A stretch of DNA of 5,225 nucleotides from CAZRVH01 sp964608325. Its GTDB lineage: Bacteria > Patescibacteriota > Gracilibacteria > Peribacterales > Peribacteraceae. The position numbers and the translations under genes were made by a program. The stretch is from assembly GCA_964608325.1 (NCBI GenBank), contig CAZSMX010000034.1, positions 1-5,225 of the forward strand, read 5' to 3'. Under the pieces are notes generated by a model. The model made no database searches. It worked only from the letters and a program-made list of their open reading frames with translations, and was not told the origin of the DNA. The number at the start of each line of letters is the position of its first letter. Position 1 is the first letter of the stretch. This document shows positions 1-4,498 of this stretch, in pieces.

Positions 1-420
1 GTGGGACTGTCGACGGCATTCGAGATCGATACGATCGGCATCATGGCCAGCAACGAACAAGCGATGCAAAAGGCGCTCGCGACGCTGGCCAAAACCATCA
101 CGCCGACGTACCTGCTCGTGGACGGCCGGGACAAGTACTGGTTCGACTACCCGCACAGCTCGGTCATCGGGGGCGACGCCTTGGAACCTTCGATCGCGGC
201 CGCATCGATCATCGCGAAAGTGACACGTGACCGCATGATGAAAGAGTACGCACAGACGTATCCCGAGTACGGGTTCGACGGACACAAGGGCTACGCATCA
301 CCATCACACATCGAAGCTATCCAAAAACACGGGCCCTGCGAGATTCATCGGAAAACATATCTGAGGAATATTCTTACGCCTTCCGCCTCCACAGGAACAC
401 AGCGAGCCCGGCTAGGATAA
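1..420 (+). CDS. rnhB: Ribonuclease HII, C-terminal part (5' end outside window)
   Basis: RNase HII cuts the RNA strand of RNA-DNA hybrids and starts removal of single ribonucleotides misplaced in DNA, using two metal ions held by four acidic residues. The visible 139 residues hold the second half of the enzyme. The VDG at 40-42 carries the third acidic residue (D41), and GGD at 57-59 carries the fourth (D59), with the same 18-residue spacing as D108 and D126 of the E. coli enzyme. SIAAASIIAKVTRD (64-77) and the YGFDGHKGY block (90-98) follow, then GPCEIHRKTY (111-120). The DEAGRG-type N-terminal motif with the first Asp-Glu pair must lie upstream of the window, so the GTG at base 1 is read as an internal valine rather than a start. 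After the conserved end there is a short, polar, non-conserved tail of about 18 residues; its last codons overlap the end of lgt on the other strand. Confidence 0.93.
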   Translation: MGLSTAFEIDTIGIMASNEQAMQKALATLAKTITPTYLLVDGRDKYWFDYPHSSVIGGDALEPSIAAASIIAKVTRDRMMKEYAQTYPEYGFDGHKGYASPSHIEAIQKHGPCEIHRKTYLRNILTPSASTGTQRARLG

Positions 421-1144
421 GGGGAATCGTCAGCACCTGACCCTCGCTCAGCATGCCATACATATCGACGTTCGTCTGGTCACGGTAGATTTCGACGATG
501 AAGCGCAGCACCCCGTACATCATCAAGAACAATGAGAACGTAATGCCCGGCTTCACATTCCGATACGCAGACAAATGCCACAAGCAAATCGCGGCCAGGG
601 AGGCATCCTTCAGCATCGCGTAGATTTGCGTGGGATGGCGCAGGCCCTCGACGCCCGGAATGGCGATAGCCCACGGGACGTCTGTCACCGTTCCGTAGAG
701 CTCCAGGTTAATGAAGTTTCCCAAACGCCCGAGCATAAGGCCGATGGCAATAGGCACCGTGACCACGTCCGCGACGCGGAAGAACGTGTCCCATCCGTAT
801 CCCTTCAGCTTCCACCACATCGCGAGCGTCACGCCGATGAATCCGCCGTGCGAGGCCATTCCACCTTCCCATACCGCGAAGACTTTCCATGGATTGGCGA
901 GGAAGTACGCAGGTTCATAGAGGAAAACGAAACCCAGCCTGCCTCCGATGATGACGCCCAGCACGGCTGCCGTCAGGAGACCCGACCATTCGTCGACGGA
1001 CAAGGATAATCCCCTCTTTTGCTGCAGCCTGGGGACCAGGAACCACGCGATAAGGAACGCCAGGAAGTACATGACGCCGTACCAATGCACATTGAAGCCG
1101 AGGAGGCTGAGGGCGACCGTTCTGGATGGGAAAAACGAGACCAT
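374..1144 (-). CDS. lgt: Prolipoprotein diacylglyceryl transferase
   Basis: Lgt moves the diacylglyceryl group from phosphatidylglycerol to the lipobox cysteine of prolipoproteins, the first step of lipoprotein maturation, in the cytoplasmic membrane. The 256-aa protein is a little shorter than the 291-aa E. coli enzyme and has about seven hydrophobic segments. Family landmarks are in order: HWYG at 20-23 (the Tyr matches E. coli Y26), WEGGMASHGG at 92-101 with H99 matching the essential H103, the Lgt signature GRLGNFINLELYG at 139-151, RHPTQIY at 169-175, and LRFIVEIYR at 213-221. After PTQIY, where I recall a glutamate being usual, this protein has A176. The ATG at 1144 is chosen because the hydrophobic N-terminus follows at once; no Shine-Dalgarno sequence precedes it. 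It is transcribed away from tsaD. Its last 47 bases overlap the end of rnhB, with no terminator visible between the two. Confidence 0.95.
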   Translation of the reverse strand: MVSFFPSRTVALSLLGFNVHWYGVMYFLAFLIAWFLVPRLQQKRGLSLSVDEWSGLLTAAVLGVIIGGRLGFVFLYEPAYFLANPWKVFAVWEGGMASHGGFIGVTLAMWWKLKGYGWDTFFRVADVVTVPIAIGLMLGRLGNFINLELYGTVTDVPWAIAIPGVEGLRHPTQIYAMLKDASLAAICLWHLSAYRNVKPGITFSLFLMMYGVLRFIVEIYRDQTNVDMYGMLSEGQVLTIPLILAGLAVFLWRRKA

Positions 1145-1151
1145 TGTGAGG

Positions 1152-1157
1152 AGAATA
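1152..1157 (-). promoter_or_regulatory. Possible -10 box for leaderless lgt transcript
   Basis: On the lgt strand TATTCT (four of six consensus bases) ends 7 nt before the ATG, so transcription would begin at or next to the start codon. The -35 is weak (TTTAGT, 16 bp upstream). The absence of any Shine-Dalgarno sequence fits a leaderless message. The call rests on position and a short match only. Confidence 0.35.
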
Positions 1158-1160
1158 CCC

Positions 1161-1188
1161 TTGGCGATGGGAGACTAAAAGCTACAAT
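1161..1188 (+). promoter_or_regulatory. Probable sigma70-type promoter of tsaD
   Basis: TTGGCG (1161-1166) and TACAAT (1183-1188) are separated by 16 bp, with four and five of six consensus bases. Transcription would start near 1195, leaving a leader of about 23 nt made almost only of C, T and A from the hexamer repeat, without a Shine-Dalgarno sequence. The element lies inside the divergent lgt-tsaD spacer and overlaps the region from which lgt must be transcribed. Confidence 0.5.
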
Positions 1189-1218
1189 CCTAGCCCTAAC
1201 CCTACTCCTAACCCTACG
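1189..1218 (+). repeat. CCTAAC-type hexamer tandem repeat, five degenerate units
   Basis: Five consecutive hexamers read CCTAGC, CCTAAC, CCTACT, CCTAAC and CCTACG; CCTA is constant and the last two bases vary. The final G is the first base of the tsaD GTG start codon. On the opposite strand this is a G-rich run with four or more GG/GGG tracts, able in principle to form a two-layer G-quadruplex. It resembles telomere-type CCCTAA sequence, but nothing suggests a chromosome end here. Confidence 0.7.
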
Positions 1219-2231
1219 TGCGCATCCTAGCCATCGAAACATCGTGCGACGAGACCGCGGTAGCCATCGTGGAGAACGGGACGAAAGTGCTGACAAACAT
1301 GATCGCTACGTCCCGCGACGCATTCGCGAAGACCGGCGGCGTGATCCCGGAAGAGGCCGCCCGCAAGCAGTTGGAATGCATGTTGCCCATGCTGCACCAG
1401 GCATTGAAGGAAGCGGGCTGCACGAAGGACGACATCGATGCGATCGCCGTGACGAAAGGACCAGGCCTTCTGGGATCCCTCCTTATCGGCACGGTGACGG
1501 CGCGAACGCTAGCCTCGCTGTGGAACAAACCCCTCATCGGCATCCACCACACCATGGGGCATTTGAGCTCCACGTGGCTCGATACCACCGACGATGACCA
1601 GCCTCAATTCCCCGTCCTATCCCTCAGCGCGTCCGGCGGACACACGGAACTCTGGTATCGCACGGGCCACACGCAAGGACATTTGCTCGGACGCACCCGC
1701 GACGACGCGGCGGGCGAGGCGTTCGATAAAGGAGCATCGTTGATGGGATTGCCCTATCCCGGCGGGCCGTCGATGGCCAAAGCCGCACTCGAGGGAAACG
1801 AAGACGCCTTCGACTTCCCCATTCCTCTCAAGAAGGAGAAGACGCTCGACTTCAGTTACTCCGGACTCAAGACCGCGCTGAAGTACGCGATGCGCGATCA
1901 CCCCGACGCGAAGACCGAAGACCTTGCAGCGTCGTTTCAGAAAGCCATCAACGTCCAACTGCTCGACCGGTTCCAGGCCGCATTGGAACAGTATCCGGAC
2001 GCGAAAGAAGTGCACCTGGTGGGAGGAGTATCGGCCAACCAACATCTCCGAAAGATCTGCGCCGTGCTCCCCATCACGCTGCGTGCCCCCACGCAGATCC
2101 GTTACTGCACCGACAACGCGGCCATGATCGCCTCCGCCGCGTATTTCCTGGCGACGGAGAAACCGGAAACGCTGGAAGAAAAGTTTGAAACCGCGGCTTC
2201 CATACCGTTGGCGGAGGCATTGAGTGCGTAA
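1218..2231 (+). CDS. tsaD: tRNA N6-threonylcarbamoyladenosine transferase TsaD
   Basis: TsaD (Kae1/YgjD/Gcp family) transfers the threonylcarbamoyl group from threonylcarbamoyl-AMP to A37 of tRNAs that read ANN codons, making t6A; in bacteria it works with TsaB, TsaC and TsaE. The 337-aa length equals that of E. coli TsaD. Motifs of the ASKHA fold appear in order: IETSCDET (6-13), GPGLLGSLLIG (81-91), the metal-binding HHTMGH (110-115, with H111 and H115 as in E. coli), SGGHTEL (139-145), DDAAGEAFDKGASLMGLPYPGG (162-183), FSYSGLKTAL (212-221), GGVSAN (269-274) and CTDNAAMIA (297-305) with the metal ligand D299. The GTG start fits the family N-terminus exactly, although it lacks a Shine-Dalgarno sequence. 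The gene stands alone here: tsaB, tsaC and tsaE are not in the window. The only full-length tRNA nearby, tRNA-Ile(GAT), is a likely substrate of its product. Confidence 0.96.
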   Translation: MRILAIETSCDETAVAIVENGTKVLTNMIATSRDAFAKTGGVIPEEAARKQLECMLPMLHQALKEAGCTKDDIDAIAVTKGPGLLGSLLIGTVTARTLASLWNKPLIGIHHTMGHLSSTWLDTTDDDQPQFPVLSLSASGGHTELWYRTGHTQGHLLGRTRDDAAGEAFDKGASLMGLPYPGGPSMAKAALEGNEDAFDFPIPLKKEKTLDFSYSGLKTALKYAMRDHPDAKTEDLAASFQKAINVQLLDRFQAALEQYPDAKEVHLVGGVSANQHLRKICAVLPITLRAPTQIRYCTDNAAMIASAAYFLATEKPETLEEKFETAASIPLAEALSA

Positions 2232-2253
2232 TCACCAATGAAGGAACTCTTTA

Positions 2254-2295
2254 ATTGATGATTGATGATTGATGATTGATTATTGGTTATTGGAT
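2254..2295 (+). repeat. ATTGATG-type heptamer tandem repeat, six units
   Basis: Six heptamers lie end to end in the spacer after tsaD: ATTGATG three times, then ATTGATT, ATTGGTT and ATTGGAT. The period is exactly 7 and the units decay from left to right. It is AT-rich beside GC-richer genes. The repeat creates an open frame with a TTG codon at 2276 that could extend the next gene upstream, but the extension looks artefactual. The rest of the 2232-2350 spacer shows no hairpin terminator for tsaD. Confidence 0.85.
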
Positions 2296-2315
2296 ATTTC
2301 CTCCTATTTGTCATG

Positions 2316-2343
2316 TTGCATACAAACGAAGCCAACGTACGAT
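2316..2343 (+). promoter_or_regulatory. Possible promoter giving a leaderless message for the gene at 2351
   Basis: TTGCAT (2316-2321) and TACGAT (2338-2343) are 16 bp apart. The -10-like box ends 7 nt before the ATG at 2351, so the transcript would begin at the start codon. The -35 match is poor (three of six). A better -35-like TTGTCA at 2308 is too far from the -10. Confidence 0.35.
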
Positions 2344-2350
2344 ACACACC

Positions 2351-2908
2351 ATGGAGATCACGCTCAGTTGGGACCTCATGGTCATCGTCTTCTTCGCGGT
2401 CGTCATCGCGTACAGCTTCATCGTGGGCAAGGACGAGTCCATCAAAATCGTCATCGCATCCTACATTTCCATTCTTGCGGTGCAGGGCATCGGCAACATC
2501 CTGTCGCTATTCTTCCAGAACGCAGGTTCCATGACGGGGTTCCTGGGCGTGGAAGTAAATAATAACATCGTCAGTACCGCCAAACTCATCATTTTCGTCG
2601 CCATGATCATCTTCCTGGCGATCCGGGGAGGATTCGAAATGCAAAGCTCCGATTCGCTCGGCGGCATCATGGAACCTATCATCACTGCGGCGTTCGGTAT
2701 CGCGACCGCCGGACTGCTTCTGACGGCATTGATCACATTCATCGCCGCACGCCCCCTTCTGGATCTCACCCTGATCGACGCACCGCTCCTGGGGCCGCTC
2801 TTGCAGCAAAGCATGCTGGTGCAATGGATGGTCGTATACCAGCATGTGTGGTTCTCCCTTCCCGCGATTCTTCTTCTTGTGATCGGGTTTTTGAACAACC
2901 GCGAGTAA
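2351..2908 (+). CDS. Five-helix integral membrane protein of unknown function
   Basis: I do not recognise a named family. The 185-aa protein has five hydrophobic segments, at about 9-25, 31-55, 76-92, 108-133 and 161-181. A short charged turn (GKDES, 26-30) separates helices 1 and 2, and a polar stretch (EMQSSDSLGG, 96-105) lies between helices 3 and 4. There is no signal peptidase site and no cysteine. The first two helices around a short charged turn recall the layout of CvpA-type proteins, but I see no diagnostic motif. An open frame continues 25 codons upstream to a TTG at 2276 inside the heptamer repeat. The ATG at 2351 is preferred because the protein is hydrophobic from residue 9 onward and a -10-like box sits 7 nt upstream. 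It precedes the VirB2-like pilin on the same strand by 108 bases, so a shared envelope role is possible but unproven. Confidence 0.85.
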   Translation: MEITLSWDLMVIVFFAVVIAYSFIVGKDESIKIVIASYISILAVQGIGNILSLFFQNAGSMTGFLGVEVNNNIVSTAKLIIFVAMIIFLAIRGGFEMQSSDSLGGIMEPIITAAFGIATAGLLLTALITFIAARPLLDLTLIDAPLLGPLLQQSMLVQWMVVYQHVWFSLPAILLLVIGFLNNRE

Positions 2909-2919
2909 GAAATTAGAAC

Positions 2920-2952
2920 ATACCGACATTTTGCGTCAACGGAAGTCGGTAT
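2920..2952. repeat. Perfect 8-bp inverted repeat upstream of the pilin gene
   Basis: ATACCGAC (2920-2927) and GTCGGTAT (2945-2952) are exact reverse complements around a 17-nt spacer. No T-run follows on either strand, so it is not a normal terminator. Its place between two genes and about 65 bases before the pilin ATG would suit an operator or an mRNA stem. No convincing promoter for the pilin gene could be picked out in 2909-3016. Confidence 0.5.
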
Positions 2953-3016
2953 TGATGCGCTTGCGTGAGCGGACGGCTTCAATGACACTGGACTCGTCTC
3001 TCCCACCCCTTTCTTT

Positions 3017-3394
3017 ATGAAGAACACTTTGAAAACGATCCGCCTTTCCGCCACCGCGGTATCGACGGCCCTCATGCTCCGCGTCTCGTCCGCGATGGCG
3101 CAGTTCGCAGGACCCACTCCCGACGTCGGAGGCCTGCCCGATGCCGCCAGCCCGGATGATTTCCGCAACGTCATCTCCGACATCCTCGCGACGGTCTTGA
3201 ACTTCCTCGCGCTCGTCGCGGTGGTCGTCATCGTCATCGCCGGTATCCGCCTTATCCTGTCCCAGGGTGAAGAGGAAGCGAAGGACAAGGCCAAGAAGAC
3301 GATCTTCTACGCCCTCATCGGTCTCGTGGTCGTTCTGTTCGCCCGCGTCATCGTCTCCCTCGTCACGGTGTACCTGGCACAGACGGTTTCCTAA
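3017..3394 (+). CDS. VirB2/TrbC-like pilin or small two-helix secreted membrane protein
   Basis: VirB2/TrbC proteins are the major pilins of type IV secretion; similar small proteins are widespread in CPR genomes without a conjugation system. This 125-aa protein shows the layout. There is a basic N-terminus (K2, K6, R9), a hydrophobic stretch broken by R22, and an AMA|Q signal peptidase site after residue 28. A Pro/Gly/Asp-rich segment follows (31-48). Helix 1 is at about 58-81, then a short charged loop (QGEEEAKDKAKK, 83-94), and helix 2 at about 96-119. The mature form would be about 97 residues with both ends outside and the charged loop in the cytoplasm. The start has pyrimidines, not a Shine-Dalgarno sequence, before it. 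A strong terminator follows 20 bases after the stop. No VirB4, VirB6 or VirD4-like gene is in the window, so a secretion role cannot be shown; it could also be a structural surface protein. Confidence 0.85.
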   Translation: MKNTLKTIRLSATAVSTALMLRVSSAMAQFAGPTPDVGGLPDAASPDDFRNVISDILATVLNFLALVAVVVIVIAGIRLILSQGEEEAKDKAKKTIFYALIGLVVVLFARVIVSLVTVYLAQTVS

Positions 3395-3414
3395 GAACAC
3401 GTACCATCGAAAAT

Positions 3415-3442
3415 AAAAGCGGGGCGCAAGCCTCGCTTTTTT
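3415..3442. terminator. Two-way intrinsic terminator with GCAA tetraloop
   Basis: An 11-bp stem (arms 3415-3425 and 3430-3440, one G-T pair) closes a GCAA loop of the GNRA class. On the + strand it ends in six T's, stopping the pilin transcript. On the - strand it is followed by TTTTATTTT, stopping the convergent PRC-barrel gene. It is the only clear terminator in the window. Confidence 0.9.
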
Positions 3443-3471
3443 GTATGGTTCGACGGGGCTCACCATGACAA

Positions 3472-4026
3472 TTATTCGATTGTGCGCGAAAGTGGCGTGG
3501 TCTTCAGCGGATCGAGTGGCGCGAAGACGGGCTCTTCGGCCGCGGGTTGCTGCACGGTCGCCTGGTCGCGGATGATAATGGCATCCGGACGCACTTCTTG
3601 CACGGATGTGACCGGCACGGGCCTGGCCCATTGGAACATCTTCTTTGGGAACAACCACTCCACCCGGAACGTCTTCGTCTCGAACTGGGCGTCCGCGCAC
3701 GTCCCCAATCTGTTTCCGGCCTCCGTCATCATCTTCTGCCCCATCACCGTCCTGCCTTCGTCGGATATCTGCTGCAGGCGGACATGGTCTTCCAGCGGCG
3801 CCAGGCAATCGCGATCCCGGATCATCACCGTCCTGCCCCAGTGCGTGATATCCATAGCGCTCAGAAACAGCATGTCGGAATGCATGAAATGCCGGATCTG
3901 AATGAAGAAACCCTCCACCTTCCCCATATCGGGATGAATGAAGATGTCGGCAATGACCCCCACGGGCTGCTGGCTGTGTTCCTCTATCACCGGTAGCCCC
4001 TTGCAGTGCATGAAGCGGATATGCAT
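3472..4026 (-). CDS. Protein with two PRC-barrel domains
   Basis: PRC-barrels are small beta-barrel domains found in photosynthetic reaction centre H subunits, in the RNA-processing protein RimM and in many short proteins of unknown role; they usually mediate protein contacts. The 184-aa product has two such domains. The first (about 8-72) has the family opening GLPVIEEHSQQPVGVIADIFIHP, then GKVEGFFIQ, and ends in TVMIRD (66-71). The second (about 93-154) has GQKMMTEAGNRLGTCADAQF, then FRVEWLF, and ends in AIIIRD (149-154). The matching ends point to an internal duplication. A Pro/Ala-rich tail of about 30 residues follows. There is no signal peptide or membrane helix, so it is probably cytoplasmic. 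The ATG at 4026 is preferred over M6 because an extended -10 sits 8 nt before it. The gene converges on the pilin and diverges from the small peptide gene at 4074. Confidence 0.85.
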   Translation of the reverse strand: MHIRFMHCKGLPVIEEHSQQPVGVIADIFIHPDMGKVEGFFIQIRHFMHSDMLFLSAMDITHWGRTVMIRDRDCLAPLEDHVRLQQISDEGRTVMGQKMMTEAGNRLGTCADAQFETKTFRVEWLFPKKMFQWARPVPVTSVQEVRPDAIIIRDQATVQQPAAEEPVFAPLDPLKTTPLSRTIE

Positions 4027-4034
4027 CGAAAGGG

Positions 4035-4043
4035 ATCATAGCA
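4035..4043 (-). promoter_or_regulatory. Extended -10 promoter of the PRC-barrel gene
   Basis: On the - strand TGCTATGAT matches the extended -10 form TGnTATAAT except for one base. It ends 8 nt before the ATG at 4026, which would give a leaderless transcript. No good -35 is seen, which is common with extended -10 promoters. Confidence 0.5.
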
Positions 4044-4073
4044 TTTCCTCAAAGAGCATTGTATGCTTATGGT

Positions 4074-4217
4074 ATGGACATTTTGACTGATATTTTGGAC
4101 TTCCTGGCCGATATCTTCCTGGTGAAAAAGCGTTGGCGATTTTTCGGGATTATCGTCACTTTGGCCGCAATTGGCCTGGGAACGCTGTTTGCCTTGATAC
4201 AGCTGGGTTACCTATAA
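4074..4217 (+). CDS. Small single-helix membrane peptide, 47 aa
   Basis: This short frame begins ATG at 4074 and ends TAA at 4217. The product has an amphipathic, acidic start (MDILTDILDFLADIF), a positive cluster KKRWR at 18-22, and one hydrophobic helix at about 23-43 ending in LIQLGYL. The positive cluster before the helix predicts the N-terminus inside the cell. A -10-like TATGCT (4062-4067) ends 6 nt before the ATG; no Shine-Dalgarno sequence is present. The 47-base spacer to the PRC-barrel gene must hold both divergent promoters. Its membrane-protein composition and filling of an otherwise empty 192-base gap between the neighbouring start and tRNA promoter favour a real gene. I know of no family for it, and a chance frame cannot be excluded. 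Confidence 0.6.
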   Translation: MDILTDILDFLADIFLVKKRWRFFGIIVTLAAIGLGTLFALIQLGYL

Positions 4218-4220
4218 ACC

Positions 4221-4249
4221 TTGATAGCGGGGCCAATCCAACGTATTCT
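4221..4249 (+). promoter_or_regulatory. Sigma70-type promoter of tRNA-Ile
   Basis: TTGATA (4221-4226, five of six consensus) and TATTCT (4244-4249, four of six) are 17 bp apart, the ideal spacing. Transcription would start near 4256, six bases before the mature tRNA end at 4262. It is the best-formed promoter in the window. Confidence 0.65.
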
Positions 4250-4261
4250 CTGTCGGCTTTT

Positions 4262-4338
4262 GGGCGACTAGCTCAGCTGGTTAGAGCGCGACACTGATAA
4301 TGTCGAGGTCGGCAGTTCAAGTCTGCCGTCGCCCACCA
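4262..4338 (+). tRNA. tRNA-Ile (anticodon GAT), CCA encoded
   Basis: The 77-nt sequence folds as a complete cloverleaf. The acceptor GGGCGAC (4262-4268) pairs with GTCGCCC (4328-4334). The D arm is GCTC/GAGC. The anticodon stem CGACA/TGTCG closes the loop CTGATAA with GAT at 4296-4298. The variable region is AGGTC, and the T arm GGCAG/CTGCC has loop TTCAAGT. A discriminator A and encoded CCA end the gene. The GAT anticodon reads ATC and ATT; the A after it (4299) is the position that receives t6A through TsaD. No T-rich terminator follows, so the transcript probably runs on into the mosaic copy downstream. Confidence 0.97.
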
Positions 4339-4372
4339 CTTTCATTTCAACCCAAGGGACTAGCTCAGCTGG

Positions 4373-4396
4373 CCCTGTTTCGCTTTGCGAAACGGG
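4373..4396. repeat. Hairpin-forming insert in the mosaic tRNA
   Basis: CCC, one bulged T and GTTTCGC pair with GCGAAACGGG around a TTT loop, giving ten base pairs. It replaces the D-loop side of the tRNA copy. The downstream bases are A-rich, not T-rich, so it is not a + strand terminator. Confidence 0.7.
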
Positions 4397-4444
4397 AATC
4401 AAAAAACGCGACACACCCGTCGCAACGCTGATAATGTCGAGGTC

Positions 4445-4468
4445 GCCCTTCGACAGGCTCAGGGTGAC
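4445..4468. repeat. Short palindrome-like intergenic motif in the mosaic tRNA
   Basis: CCCTTCGACAGGCTCAGGG with CCCT/AGGG ends (4446-4464) replaces the 5' half of the T stem. From memory, CTTCGACA(A/G)GCTCAGG-type motifs recur in intergenic regions of many bacterial genomes as REP-like elements. That recollection was not searched here. Confidence 0.5.
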
Positions 4469-4498
4469 ATGTTCAAGTCTGCCGTCGCCCACCATTTA

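Larger units (their letters stand above)
4356..4494 (+). pseudogene. Mosaic, disrupted second copy of tRNA-Ile(GAT)
   Basis: Exact blocks of the neighbouring tRNA recur in order, separated by foreign segments. Bases 4358-4372 (plus GG) match the acceptor-D region but lack CG from the acceptor stem. Bases 4407-4413 match CGCGACA. Bases 4428-4444 match the anticodon loop to variable region, including GAT. Bases 4471-4494 match the T loop to CCA. The D-loop part is replaced by a bulged 10-bp hairpin (4373-4396) plus an A-run. The anticodon stem is split so that GCGAC (4408-4412) can pair with GTCGC (4419-4423). The 5' T-stem half is replaced by a segment with CCCT/AGGG ends (4446-4464). T stem and D arm cannot form, so a working tRNA is unlikely. 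It may be transcribed with the first copy. Alternatives are a tRNA-derived structured RNA or an assembly artefact. Confidence 0.75.

Noticed and set aside
1..3. GTG at the window edge as the start of rnhB
   Set aside because: RNase HII needs an N-terminal DEAGRG-type motif, which is absent here, so the gene must begin upstream.
2276..2350. 25-codon N-terminal extension of the membrane protein from a TTG start
   Set aside because: The extension is encoded partly by the heptamer repeat and is not membrane-like. The ATG at 2351 gives a cleaner N-terminus with a -10-like box just upstream.
2461..3294. Open frame of 277 codons on the - strand
   Set aside because: It is antisense to two well-supported membrane protein genes, and its Arg/Ser/Met-rich composition shows no domain.
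2936..4039. Long open frame of 367 codons on the - strand
   Set aside because: It runs antisense to the pilin, through the terminator, and then in a shifted frame over the PRC-barrel gene. Its Asp/Arg/Glu/Gly-rich, low-complexity product is typical of a shadow frame in GC-rich DNA.
4356..4494. Intron-containing functional tRNA
   Set aside because: Three separate inserts, a deletion in the acceptor stem and a missing T-stem half cannot be repaired by removal of one intron; bacterial tRNA introns are single and much longer.
4356..4494. CRISPR array
   Set aside because: The repeated blocks differ in length and sequence and all derive from one tRNA; there are no regular repeats or spacers.
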